Assembly: GCA_000149265.1 (NCBI GenBank)
Contig: CH002647.1
Coordinates: forward strand, 415,961 to 479,960
Source: Ciona savignyi
Taxonomy: Eukaryota; Chordata; Ascidiacea; Phlebobranchia; Cionidae
DNA length: 64,000 nt
Reading direction: 5' to 3'
The position numbers and the translations under genes are program-made. Below are positions 34,649 through 47,207 of this stretch, piece by piece (within the stretch, counting starts at the first letter, position 1; each line of letters begins with the position of its first letter). The notes below the pieces were generated by a model. It was not told the origin of the DNA. It worked only from the letters and a program-made list of their open reading frames with translations, and did no database searches.

Positions 34649-36115
34649 TTAAACAGTGGTGCTCTCGTTTTCAATTACCCTGTCAAAATCAAACAGATTT
34701 GGCAAGGTTAGTACCGGGGTTTCTTTGGACAGATTATGACTTCTAACAGCACAAAAACTAGTTGAATGTGGAATATTTGGTGTCCGGGACGCACGCCTGG
34801 TCTTTCTTTTATTTGAGCTCTCGCGAACGGATGCGCTTCTGTGAAAATAAACCGCTCTGGAGATCCGGCTTGGTACTGATATGGAATCGATTAATTCGTC
34901 TATATTGTTCAAATGGGAAGTGGAAACAGTTTGAGAACTCCCGCCCTGCGTCAACTGGTGTTGCGGACTAGGGTTGCTGGGGCTACTGTATTCCGGTGGT
35001 GGCGATTCGTCGCTTGAATCTTGAGTTTCCAAGCTGTCCGTCGTCGAGTTTCTTTCGTTGTGGCCAAGGTTTTGGTTGTAAGAAGTACTTGGTCGCGCTC
35101 TGGTGTGCCGGGGAGATTGTACAGGAGCCGTCTCGTTCTCGAAGCCAAGATTCACAATACCGTGCATCACCTGGTGTGCAGGAATCGATTAATTATATTA
35201 TTATTTCGGACTGTAGTATTGTACTTATTGTTAACGGCGGTCACTTTTATTCTTTACGACGGTATTACGGAATTACAGGGGTAGGTTTATCACGAAGTAG
35301 GCCTACTACTATGGCAGAATTAAACCAAATTTATAAAAAGGTTTCCAAATGGAGACCTTGCATAATAAAAAAATCCCAGGCTGATACTCTTCTATACTGC
35401 CCGATATGCTGGTAGATTTGTACAGTACCTGATAATATGTCGGTAGTTGGTCCTGCTCGATAGTCGCCAACACTTGGCGGTAGCTTGGCGGGCTATCGAC
35501 GTATTGACTGACGGTTGAAACATTTCTGGATGAGGCTGAGGTTTCTGGTGAACTTCCGCCGGACAACGACAGCGACCACCTCTTTTGAACCAACTTAATA
35601 ACAATTCTGCAAGGCAATGTTTGTTGTTTTTAGTATTCGGATTAAAGGACAACTATAAAGCAATAATGTTCGATAGATCTGTATCGTCAATGCATAAATC
35701 GTTGTCATTCAGTGGCGCTTTAAAATAGGTAAATATAAAGTTAACAGGAAGAACCAAACCCAGTATTAACTTTACAACTAGTAGAGTATAAATCCAACCA
35801 GTAACGAGAACCGGGCAATTCTTAGCATTTTGTGACACCAATTTGTGCGATTAGAAAACATATTTACATACTTCAATGTTGGTTTATCACCCACCTGTGC
35901 AAAACTAGTCCGATCGTAATGATAAAAAAGACCCCGAGTATGAGAAGGATCGGAAAGATGACCCGAAACGATGTAGAAGTTGGAAAGTTTCCCTTTTCTT
36001 CAAAGTCATCGCCACCGAGAGGAATGAGAGAGGTCGTTGTTTCGGAAAAACTTGTGACTTGATTTTCACGAAACCGTTCAAGATAGCATTCAAATGTGGT
36101 GCAGGGTAAATCCAT
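34649..36115 (-). CDS. Single-pass membrane protein with PPxY motifs
   Basis: Three exons on the minus strand: 35895-36115 (or longer at the 5' side), 35429-35606, 34649-35170; phases 2 and 0; 306 residues from the Met used here. Exon 1 is open further upstream without a Met, so an upstream exon with a signal peptide may be missing; this start is provisional. Seen: a short ectodomain with two Cys (CTTFEC), one membrane span (about 51-72, FPILLILGVFFIITIGLVL), then a Ser/Pro-rich cytoplasmic part. It holds PPSY (113-116), the related LPTY (128-131) and PPEY (191-194). PPxY motifs bind WW domains, for example of NEDD4-type ubiquitin ligases and YAP-type factors. An adaptor role is inference; I cannot name the family. 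Confidence 0.7.
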
Positions 36116-39100
36116 ATGTGGTTTCTTTTGACGTAATCCACGCGGCAATATTAAGAAATTTCAATATTTATTCGTTAGTTCTCTGTGGATAATCGATATT
36201 TTTATTAAACTAATCAAATCAAACATCCGATGCTTATAATGGACATCTAATGACTGTAAGGTTATAGCCATTGGAACTGTGAAACGAACTGAACGATCGT
36301 ATGTTTTTGTACGGTTGTCGATTTGTACTTCAGCGATTTCGTTACGTCAACTTTTAGACCACTTTACGATGTCTGTTGATTTTGCTATATACAAAAAAGC
36401 AAGCGGGGAGCTTGGTCATTCAAAACACTGCATTTCCTTCGGCTTGACTAAGCACTATCCGATCTTGTACCAACACAAAGTATGACTTCGGATTCTGCAG
36501 TTCAGGTGACTTTTCTCGTCACTGAACAACATGACGTCACTTCAAATCACGTGCTCCCAGAACGACAGCAATTAAAGTTAAGATTAGCGGGAAGATGTTT
36601 TCGTCCTGTCAGCATGATTTGACAACAACACAGCTGTTCTTGTGCAATGTGAAATGCTGCAATTTCACTAATGTCCTATTTTCATGATTCAGCTATCTCA
36701 GATTAACTATAATGATCCACATCTGCACACTCTGATAAACACACCATTTTTCTTGGAGAAGCTAAAACATAAAAGTCATATGCTCGAGAAAAGACCTATC
36801 CCGCCTCAAATACATTACTACATTTCGCTCTCATGCAGGCAACTAAATGGTAGACTCTGAAAGAATAGCGAAATATGGTAACAGCTGGAATGCGGTGACC
36901 GCAGTCGAATACGCAGTCCTGATACTGCTCGCTGTGATGTGTGGCACAGCCAACTGAGTTCGGTCACCAACTGTAATGCCAGTACTAAAACGATAACCAA
37001 CCTGCGCGAATAGACGAACAAACGCGAGTCTGTTTCGTGTTTCGTTCTAGCTTTTACTAAAAGCAAAAGTTCGCGCGGAATTAAGTGCGATCGCAAAACA
37101 GCGCAGACGGTGCGGGATACCGTACATTTGTTGTCAAATTACCGAAAATCGCAGTAGGACGCGACAAACTTTAGGGTGCGAATCGGGTTTTGATGTCATA
37201 CACCAAAATCGGCCAGTGAAGTTGCGCAGACCAACTGTGACGTACCACAAGTGATGATTAGGATTATATCCATACATAACCCTTTCGCATATATCGCGTA
37301 TTGCTCTGTTTCTTTATCAGCTGTAAAACTGCTGACGGGAACCTGCATGCGAAATGTACGTGTAAACATGTTTTCTGCATCTAAAAATCCATGTACTAAA
37401 GCTCACAGCTGTTTATCCCAACCTCAACTTTAGATCGTTAATTCAAAAGTACAACCGGGAGTTCTAACATCTTATCACTCTATACTAAGAATGAACAGGC
37501 TATATCGTCTCACTCTATATGTGATAAATACCTGACGCTAAATAAGAGATTCTAAGAAACGTTTTGATCTTCGAGAATGCAACTTACGCTGACGCCTGCA
37601 TGCATGGCTATTGCCTTGGGCTCTTCATTCACGTGGACGGCTACTTTTACTTCTCGGCAATACAGTTGTGTCGCAATGATTCGTCCGCGCTTAATTGTGA
37701 TTTGTGTAGGGTTAGTTAATAACAAAAGTTCCCGCTGGGTTGTTTTATTGCGATCCTATTCCTACATCTGTGAGCGCTTTAAATAATTTAGGTCTTGACT
37801 TCAATCCTAAAAACAAAAGGATTAGAAGTCCCCCTGCATACACAATCACACTAGGTTACTTTGCAATTCAAACAACGGATAATAAAAGCCAGGCAGACAT
37901 GTTTCTGTCTAATAAGAAGGATATAGTCAAATCTAAAGGCGAATTCCTAGGACAGATTTTGGTTTTGGACCCTATAACGTTCTCGTAGAAAGTGTTATAA
38001 CCGATATACTTGGCGAGCCAAATGCAAAATCTGATTACGGGGTATCGAAACCTGTCAGCCGTAAACGCACTCTCAAAGTTAGTGAATCAAACAGGGTATT
38101 AGTATTGGTTAAAAGGCAGGTTAGTGATGAAATGTATTTATCCTCGACACATTGGAAGAAACGAGATTTAAAATCACTTTTTTCGGCCAGCGATTTTTTA
38201 TCCACTCACATGCAACCGAAACTACAACTGTATACTCGCTGGTATTTTTAGGTAAATCCATATTAAGAGATTCTGCAGTTGGAATGCGTTACAAGCAGCG
38301 TGGACGCGTCACCCTGTTATAGGTTATGGTGTCAAAAAGGGAATATAACGTTCAAGCAATAAACACCGTTTTTTGGAACACTCTACTTGAGTTTAGAAAC
38401 GTTCTTTCAAAAAATATGACTAATTCATACACATTCTTAAAGGATGTCGGCAGTTATACCCTGGTGCATTTGTGCTAATCCGTAGCGAACACGCAAGCTT
38501 TATAATAATACATTTACTGGTGTCTGTTACACCTAGCTGTGCAATCTGGTTAGATTATAACTGCGGATTGATTAATAAGTACAATAACCTATTAACTAAG
38601 CTAAAATGTTAGGAATTCTCGATCTTGCCTTATAGACTAATACTTAGTTCTTTACCGGTATCTGATTAAATCAATACGTCTTGCTAACCTTTCTAGTTCC
38701 ACAAACTGTCTCACTTGCCGTTGGTTCCACTGCTTTTTATTCGCGACAAAAGAAGTCTACTGGGCCTACTCCTGTTCCCGTTGATCCGTCTACCACATGT
38801 GAATTGAGTTGCTAAGCAGGCGTTTCACACATCGTTTGGTGCCATTTCCGATCATACGTTGCCGAAGTATAATAGCAGGAGATGCTATTGTGTTTGGCGA
38901 CGCTATCCGTCTTTTCATCCACCGTTGTTTCTTGCTATGCCACGCGTCCGTCCTTAAACATCTCTTATCTTGATATTCAAAATGTTATTGACAGTTCGGT
39001 TCAGTTTGAATTAAGTTGCGTCCGAACTTGCCACATGACAGCACTGGAACGATATCTTTACTGGGCGCTTTTTCGACGACATTCTTGAATCGTCATTCAC

Positions 39101-40160
39101 TATTTCGTATTCACGCAAATCACCATTGCTAAAATAAAACTTCCGACACGATATTTTAAACTGTGGTTTTACCCGCACAATAGACGTTGAACATTGATGT
39201 ACGTTAGTCATATTCCGGTTGTTTTATATTAAATTAATTAAGTACGGATGACTGACGGTGACCTTTGGATGTTAAAGGGAGTCGATCGTTAAAACTGATA
39301 TTTGCAAATTTGCTATCTGCACGTATTGTGCAAGAGAACTGATATATACCAATTCTACCGTTTCACCCTAATATCCAAGCTGTGACTATACGGTGGTCGT
39401 TTTATTTTAAGAAAAGTTATTTCCAAAGGGGAGTAAATTAGCTTTATATATTCTTATGCAAACATAACTTGCTCGAAAAATACGTCTCCATATGCACAAA
39501 TGTTTATTCATTTACCTACGAAATCAGTCTACCATATGCCAGGTTATTTCGGCCTTCACAGCCGTCCGATCTCTCGAGCAGAAGACGGCAGACAGACCAC
39601 AGAACATTGGTAATTAGATATCGACAAGCAGCAGACCTCTGGATCCCAGAGGACCAAAGGGACGATCCGCGACAGACGGCGATTTATTTGAACATGTTAC
39701 GTGTGCAAAAACTATACCTTTTTACGGCGAATTCACAAAAATTTTAGCTGCAATTTAGATTTAGCTGCGCATAATTATATCCGGGTATTAATCAAGTTCG
39801 TCGTCAGAAGGACCGAAACAGCCTCGCAGCAGGCTATCAAATGCCAGCATGCGAATTGTACCACGTTGCCGTGTTGTTGTTGCGTAATTATTCCATTCAG
39901 GAGGCAGGAAATCAGCTGGTAAACGCCTTTGATTTTCACTCGAATTTCAACTTTAATTGCCACTCAAATTTCAAGCGACATAATTACAACCTATAAAAAT
40001 CGATTGTGAGGTCACCATTGGGATATAAGAAAATTTTGCCCCAAAAAATCTTAAAATAGACTTGTTCACACAGGCATTGAAAAAAACCTGGCACGTCGTT
40101 CAATTTCCAGTTATTATGGATTTTAAAAATCATTATTTTCGTTATCAGCCGTTACTAAGT

Positions 40161-40220
40161 TTAATTATTTATTGGGCGCGCAGTCATACAATAATTATTT
40201 ATTGGGCGCGCAGTCATACA
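40161..40220 (+). repeat. Perfect 30-bp tandem duplication
   Basis: Two adjacent copies of TTAATTATTTATTGGGCGCGCAGTCATACA differ only in the first base. The unit contains GCGCGC. It lies far from any exon. Confidence 0.9.
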
Positions 40221-40844
40221 GTTTTGTATCGATAATTGATATTTATTTTACCCAACCCTATCGCATAACTTACAGTGACACTGAAATACTTCCACAATGC
40301 AGTTCTCGCTATTTTTGTGCTTTTTGGTATCATTTGTTTACAAATTGTACTGTCAGGTTAAAAAACGTCACTTAATAATACTTACTTAGTAATAATTATT
40401 GCCTTAAATCCTAAGCGTAGTGTATTTTAGTTTTATTTGAAATTTCTCTGCTGTCTTAACAACGTTTATTGTCACCGATTGTTATTAACCTTGCGGCAAA
40501 CAACAAAAAGATTATCAAATACAATATATGTAAATAGCTTTCTCCAAATATAATTATTCTTCATTTACAGCCACACAAACAAAATAGATCTAACCCACCG
40601 AAGTATGTAATCACTTAAACACTTACACGAAGTTGTAAACGCTAAGAAACTTTACAACCAAACTTGCGTAACCTAGTTTTTGATCCTGATAATTTGACTG
40701 TACTGTGATTTCATTTCAAGTAAATATTGATTCCGAAAAGAGCGACAAGGTCGAATCTTTCTTTGAAGTTGAAAATATGAAACGGCGTATTGCGGAAAGT
40801 TGTCGGTGGTTTCTGTTTTCATCTTTCTTACCTGCATGGTTGAG

Positions 40845-40920
40845 TTTGGCTCGTCAGTGACACGTTTTTTCATATAGAAATCGGGATATGAACCGGTCGC
40901 GTTCACAATTAGGATACTCA
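40845..40920 (-). repeat. Family B repeat
   Basis: TTTGGCTCGTCAGTGACACG, a T run, AAATCGGGATATGAACCGGT and CGCGTTCACAATTAGGATAC: a shortened minus-orientation copy. Confidence 0.55.
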
Positions 40921-42278
40921 GCCATTCCATATTAACCGTTATCACTTCTGTGTAATTTTATCCTTGTGTAAGTCTTTAGCGGGTGCAATACGTAAGCATG
41001 GTCTGGCTGCGGGTAACGTTTGTTTAATAGCGGTTATAACGAGGCGTGTTTAACTCTCGAGCCCCACCCGGTGGTTAGTGCATGAACGTCCAAACATGAT
41101 CTTCGACATTTAAATCTGATAAATTTATGCTGTATTTTTTGGAAAAATATGATAACAAAGACGTCCGATTTTTATGTCGTTTTTAATATATAAAGACCTT
41201 ATGGGTCTTAAATATAAGATATATTTTTTTAGTAATAAGATGTTGATAATAATTGTTGTTGTTGGTGTACCTTTATACGATAGAGTAAGTATAACAGTGC
41301 AATTGTTAATCGCATTATACTAATTTAGTACTGTGATTATACATAGTAATTACCACTGCTCAGTGATTTGTGTTGATTTCGGTCGAATCGCAAAAAAATC
41401 AGTGGAATAATGTGTTCTACGAAATAAATGATCGTCTTAATCATATGTGCACACAACCATAGCTCCGGTAACCCAAACTAATTTGATCATTACAAGTTTA
41501 CGGGGATATAAAACATGAATATTTCATCCTATTCTGTCCTTATTAAAAATGTGAAACATTACTTTATTTGTTTTAGAATTATCATGATATTGTCAGTGTA
41601 TTAAGCTAATCGTTAAATACATCAACACTATTTGCCATTATTTTTCCGATCCAATTATTTAAACAAAAAGGAAGCATCACCCTGAAACAGGCACCGGGTA
41701 CGTATTTTATCTGTTCTGACGCTTTTTACTTTGTTTAAGCGAAAAAGTCGGTCACTTAACCCTTGTCAGGGTAATATTTTGGGACAAGTCGTATGCAGGA
41801 TTCGGTGGATTGTGAACAAGAACTGTTCTCACATCTGCTCTTGTTAACAAAGCAAATTATAAACCTCTTTATGTATCAACCACTATATTGGGAAATTTTA
41901 CAAAATAGTTACTTGTTTTACCTTTTTCATGTCTGTTTTAGCGTTTAGTTTTCTCGCGGCTCATTCAATGTCGTACAAAGCATTACTTTGTTTCGTTTCA
42001 AGAGTCGTTTTTTTTAGGTTTCTTGTATTCAGCATAAAACTAAAAGCAAAATGAAAGCCTCGGTTTCCATGTATGGATACAGAAAGGGCGGGAATAGATT
42101 CCACAACAGCACAGGGACAAGAGAATGCACGTATCTTGCCTTCCATGTCGTCATTTCGTCAGCAACCCTGTCTTCAATCCCCAACTTTTGCGCAATTGCA
42201 GTTTTCGTTGAAGACGTCAATAATGTTCCTATCCATGTGGAAGCCGGGCCTGTTCATCTGCATAATTTCCCTGAACAC

Positions 42279-44085
42279 TTACTTTTCGTGGAGCAACATA
42301 TCGATCCACGGTTTTAACTGGGTCGCTGTCACTGCGCTACCGAATCTATACCTAGAAGTGGAAATTGATAAGTTATAGTTATTGTTGGGAAAAAAACAGG
42401 TTACTACTTTAATGTTGTAAGATTGGTGGATTACTGCGTCGCCCATCAGCCAAGGGTTAGCAGCTAGGTAGTAGGTTGTTTCTTTAAGCAAAACACTTAG
42501 CGGATATTGACTGCATAACACCCCATGTATTTTTCCATCCACGGGGCAAACGTGAATATTATAAAAACAAAATTATAAAAATAATACAAAAATGATAAAA
42601 AAAATTACGCATACCGGATCCTCCCATTTTTATCGAGGAGAAATTTGTTCCAGTTCCAATATATATCATTTGCTTTAATGGGAGTCCAGTACAACTCGGC
42701 GGTTATTCCAATGTTGTTGCTGGTGGGCGGACAGGAGGCCTGCAATTTTGCGTGTGGTAGGTAACCTTTCTGGAAATTTCTGATCTTTTGAGCTACATTT
42801 TGATTTGGTTGTAGAAGAAAGGTTTAAATACGTCGTTAAGCGCGCGGTTTTATTTTATTGGATATTTTTCTTGATCCGGTGATTTTTCAAGGAAGCTATT
42901 AAATATAATTAAATTGTAATAACTCTGTCATTTGATCATTGGGAATGGGTAGTCTGTACGCAACCCCCTTCGACCTATTCAAACTGATGTATGTTCATCC
43001 TTTATTCTAGTATACATTTAAACATAATTTTATATCATTCAGTTCAGCAGCATGCCACAGCTAAATTATGTAACCAGGAAAGATATCTGATGCACGTGTT
43101 CAGTGGAATATAAGTATGATTGCATGTGAAGAGTCACGTGGCTTAAAAACTTTATTAAATAAAAAGGCAAACCAATACAAGATACTGTGAAACCCGAGTT
43201 GAATATTTGTAAACGGTCGTGATTTACAAGTGAATATTAGCACACTCGAATTTACCTTGATTGAGGTGAATAAAGGATCCTCACTGTCCCCGTTTACTTG
43301 AGTTTTAGAGAAGAAATATATGTTCTTATTTGGAACGAACCCATGACCTGGTCGGACATACATCACCCCGTTTAATATTTCGTCGTCTGCCTCCGGTTGT
43401 TGCAAACCGAATTGATCACAGGGGAAAGCAAGAGTCGCGAAAGTCGATTGTGCATACTCCTGAAACACGCAAACATTAATTTTAGTTTTAAAAAATAACC
43501 GTTTTTGTTGTTTTCTTATCTTTAATTAAATAGCGTACATCATGAAAATAGCCCTACAATAATACAGTTGTATACAGCATTTAATGTACATGCAATGTAC
43601 AGACATATACCCACTATACATTTGAATAAAAAAGAATCAGTTAATATCTATAGCTTACAACGGTTTGTTTATATTTCCACCTCTGTCACAGTTCAGTACT
43701 CAGTTAGTATAAGTATTTGTGACGTAAACAAAGATGTGCAATCACGCATTTTGTTGACTTGCCTCTGATAGTGCATTCATAGCTTTGTACTGGGGGACAG
43801 TTGCCCCTCAGTAAGTGGCGACGTTGATAACCAAGGTGACATTCCCTCCGAATTCTCCAAGATTAACCGTCTCGCCAGACAACGCTTTGAAGGAATGCTC
43901 GTACAAGGAAAACTGTAAGAACGGTTATAATTTACTTGTGAAAGAACACAATCAAGTTAGGTATTAACCATAACAGTTAGTAAGTAAGTTACCGTATTTT
44001 GAAAGCATGTTGAGTTTTCTATTGAACTGGCAAGCGAGAGACCGCCAAGCATCATAAGTACAGCTGGAACTGCACTTCGATGCAT
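42279..44085 (-). CDS. Secreted glutathione peroxidase, selenocysteine-containing (GPX3-like)
   Basis: Five minus-strand exons: 43993-44085, 43763-43912, 43256-43459, 42615-42739, 42279-42351; phases 0, 0, 0, 2; 214 residues. The first exon encodes a signal peptide (MHRSAVPAVLMMLGGLSLAS). Exon 2 reads NVTLVINVATY, then an in-frame TGA at 43808-43810 (residue 66), then GATVPQYKAMNALSE. This is the GPX active site with selenocysteine. Other conserved parts: FPCDQFG (93-99, supplies the catalytic Gln), YVRPGHGFVPN, CPPT (152-155) and WN (177-178, catalytic Trp/Asn). The enzyme reduces peroxides with glutathione; the oligomerisation loop of tetrameric GPX1/2/3 is present. Reading TGA needs a SECIS element in the 3' UTR (minus strand, below 42279), which I could not fix by eye. 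Intron 2 starts with GC instead of GT. Confidence 0.93.
42424..42553 (+). repeat. Family A fragment in a GPX intron
   Basis: TTGGTGGATTACTGCGTCGC, AAACACTTAGCGGATATTGA and CCATCCACGGGGCAAACGTG follow family A order with the middle missing. It lies in the last intron of the peroxidase gene, opposite to its strand. Confidence 0.55.
43757..43762 (-). other. GC-type splice donor in the glutathione peroxidase gene
   Basis: Exon 2 ends ..TCA GAG and the intron starts GCAAGT (minus strand). The next exon opens with EYAQSTFATLAFPCDQF in phase 0, keeping the family spacing between NALSE and FPC exactly. The donor context GAG|GCAAGT is the same as in calsyntenin. Confidence 0.85.
43808..43810 (-). other. 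Selenocysteine codon (in-frame TGA) of the glutathione peroxidase
   Basis: TCA on the plus strand, TGA on the minus strand. It falls exactly at the catalytic position, in the frame that continues open for 15 codons to the splice site and then through three more conserved exons. A true stop is therefore very unlikely. Confidence 0.93.
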
Positions 44086-44872
44086 GGTAACACTATAAAC
44101 TTAAACCTGAAACAACAAGTTTGCAATAACGTTAGGAAATAAAAGCACAATAAACGTTACTAAAGTATAGCATTCGTGAAACTCCCCAGTAACAAGAGTT
44201 ACATAACACGCGAGAGGTTACCCAAGCGAGAAGCTACAGACACCGATCAAAATTCACGGTCTGACAATATTTCTATCACCTTGTTACCCGAATCTGACTA
44301 GTCATCTCAGCTTTTCGTGTGCTATATACGATCAATGATATTTGTTTGGAACCAGGCATTCAGTGGTACCAACCCTCGAAGTGTCACATGATGTTTATCA
44401 ACACTGTTTGTATAACTGTGCTTCCTGTCAACAACATCTTGCCGCACCTCATAGCTTATAAATATGAGCAATACCACACTGCATTACCAACAAGATATCA
44501 AGTTACATGACATGCACATGGGCTTACTAGAATTTATGCAAAGGTGACATCGGCCTAAGACTGCTATTTTCATAAGCTTGATGAGAAATAACATTGCCAA
44601 CACATATCTTTAAAACGCGTCGACTGTTTCTGTCGTCATTAGTTTCTGTCAGCACACAAACTCGTGCTTACGTTTTATGTTCAACAGCGTATGTATTGTT
44701 AAAGGAAACAAAGCCTTCTCCTTGCTGGAAAAGCGTTGGCTGAACGTTTACGCGCGATTGCCCAGAGCATTTGTCGTTCACAATGCACCAACTACACAAA
44801 CATAAAACGTTTCAAATAAATCGTGACACGGCAATTTATTTCCCCACAATTATTTCCTTGACTGCTAGCGCA

Positions 44873-44983
44873 CGTTTGTTTGGCCGAATGGTGAACGCGA
44901 CCGATACATATACCGACTTCCACACAAAAACGGTACTAATGACGACCTCATCATAGGTTCGCAAGTTGGTTCAGTAAAAAAAC
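44873..44983 (+). repeat. Family B tRNA-like repeat
   Basis: GTTTGGCCGAATGGTGAACG, CGACCGATACATATACCGAC, CACAAAAACGGTACTAATGA, then a worn GGTTCGCAAGTTGGTTCAGT. One of the clearer copies. Confidence 0.75.
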
Positions 44984-45499
44984 GGCATATAATCTCCACG
45001 GGTATTTGTGGAACGCATGGACATTAAATGACCACGGATGTAGAGTTTTAGGCTTTCATGAAGCCTGTTTATATGACGATTCTTCCACTTTCTTGATCTT
45101 AAATTAAAGGTATATGCTCTTTTTTCTATCATGATTTAAAGGAGCAAGAACTAAATGAAATAAATTAAGTAGGTGGTAGCCAGACACGGGCACGCGACAG
45201 CTACCCGTAAGTCGTAACCGTGTGTTGACCCAGCTTTTAAAGCCATATTCGTGAATATGTATTGACTACCCGCATTAAGTAACGTTGTCTTTTCAAGAAA
45301 TGCAAAACCCGGCATAACTGGTAACCATGTGGTATTTGTTATAACAGGATTATGAATCAAAAAATAAATTTTCTTATAGTTGTATTCCCCAGCCACATAC
45401 TTGCTCTTCTAATTGTTCCGCATTTCATACATATGGTACCGGGGTGCGGCAGGTAAGCAACGAACTGCCGGACCGCAGTCATTTGAATATCGCCCAGTG

Positions 45500-45608
45500 T
45501 AGTCGTGCGACAGAATGGTAAACGAATCAGATACATAAACCCATTTATGTACACAAACTATCTTGTTATGAGCACATGGCACATCATAGATTCGAAATTT
45601 AACAATTT
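45500..45608 (+). repeat. Family B repeat
   Basis: TAGTCGTGCGACAGAATGGT, AATCAGATACATAAACCCAT, GAGCACATGGCACATCATAG and GATTCGAAATTTAAC keep the family order. Confidence 0.6.
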
Positions 45609-47207
45609 AGAAATTATAGAAATATTTCGGCGTTAAATAGTTGTAAGTTTTAAATTAGTAATTTAAGATCCAACATCTAGAAGTTTATTTGGATTTACAC
45701 AACCAGCGCTAACAATTTTTCAAACCGTTTTTTGGGTTTGCAGTATAAAGAACGGCCACACAAACCGTTTATCATCTTATTGTGTCCACTCATTCACTCC
45801 ACCGTTTTTAACGTCTTTGAACAGGCGGTGTCGCTAGAGAGCACACTGGATGACAACTGATTAGCGCAAATTGTCCAATAAGAAAATAATATTTTAAGGA
45901 AAAAAATACACCCATCATTTTCATTATATTTTTTTATAAAGTGGTCCATATAAACAGTTTCCGTCAAAATCTAAATCTACTTAAATGATTAAAGTTTTAA
46001 AGTTATATACGCAATATAGATCTTGGACAGCAAACATATTACGTTGTCATAGTCGACTGACGAAACGAAAATAACCGATCGTGAAAATAGTCGACGGTTG
46101 TTTGTAAACAAAACGCAATCAATTCGCTTCCGGGAATAAACAAAACCGTGAGGCATAGTAACGTCGCGTGACTTGGCTGTGCAACTACGGTGTGTTGGTG
46201 TCTTCCGATACATGAGTTGAGCGCGTTGTCAACGGAACGGCGGACAGACCTCTCTCTTTTCCAAAAGTTAGTTGTATAATTATTATAGGTTTCTTTTAAA
46301 ATTTAGAGGAAAACACATCTATTTTTTTCTTCCTTTTTTTCTTATTTTGTTAATTGCTTCCGGTTAAAAGCGTGAACTGATTTATGGGCGAAACCACAAT
46401 CATTACCACGCGAAATTTGCATTTATCGAAAACACAAATAAATATACTTGTTACATATCAGTTGTTGCTTACAAAGGTTCAAATGTAGCTTAAGGTTCAT
46501 GCTGCAAAACTCGCTGTCCGCACATTGTGCAATGGACTTTGGATCGTTTGTTTACCAATGTCGGATAAAGGGATTTGAGGTGATAATGGGACGAGTATTA
46601 ATGGGATTAGACTTGACGTTTCTGGGTAGGCTACTTCTTTTATAAAACAGTAAAGGAAACTACGAAAGTTTTGTTATGGTATTGATCGATATATATGGAG
46701 ACGTACTTTTATTGGCTTAACAGTTGATCGTTTTAGCAGAACCAATTGGCGGTTTAGTCGGGCGGTGTATGTGCGAGTTTACGTACGCTGCGAGCGAGGC
46801 GCCTTTTTCGCTACGGAGATAACTTGTTTAGATCGGCGGCCTGCCAAGCTAGTATCGAGGTTTCCACAGTAGCGGCAGGAGCGATCGTGTTTGATACTAC
46901 CAATTAGTTCTACAGGGTATTTTTCGCTCAGCCCGTTTTAGAACGAGCCACAGGATTAAAGCTGTACGTATAAGTCGCATGTACAATTGGTACACGGAGA
47001 AAACGCACTTGACTCAATTAGTAATTACAAGTAAATTTACCAAACTATTGACAGATATCAGGATATTAAATATATAATACTGTAATTTAAAGAAAAATTA
47101 ACTTGTAACTTTTTTATAGCGATTTCACCGTTAAATGCGTTTGTCCTTGTATTTGTACTTCTTTGTAATTGCCCGTTCTAAATCATCAAGACAATAAATA
47201 CTTCGTG

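Larger units (their letters stand above)
36116..42278. other. Six-kilobase region without a recognised gene
   Basis: I checked both strands and found no chain of phase-consistent exons. It contains the upstream part of the PPxY gene, the 30-bp tandem at 40161-40220, a family B copy at 40845-40920, family A tail remnants at 41460-41540, and at its right end the 3' UTR of the glutathione peroxidase gene, where the SECIS element must lie. A relatively GC-rich open stretch at about 39540-39690 (QPSDLSSRRRQTDHRTLVIR) has no homologue I recognise and no good splice neighbours. Confidence 0.4.
44086..47207. other. Spacer between divergent GPX and Ig/EGF genes
   Basis: No supported exon. It contains the promoters of both flanking genes (divergent, 3.1 kb apart) and two family B copies (44873-44983, 45500-45608). 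Open frames on either strand are short and lack splice-consistent partners. Confidence 0.45.

Noticed and set aside
39469..39747. Plus-strand frame with QPSDLSSRRRQTDHRTLVIR
   Set aside because: Slightly GC-rich and protein-like, but no acceptor/donor pair fits and no relatives are recognised.
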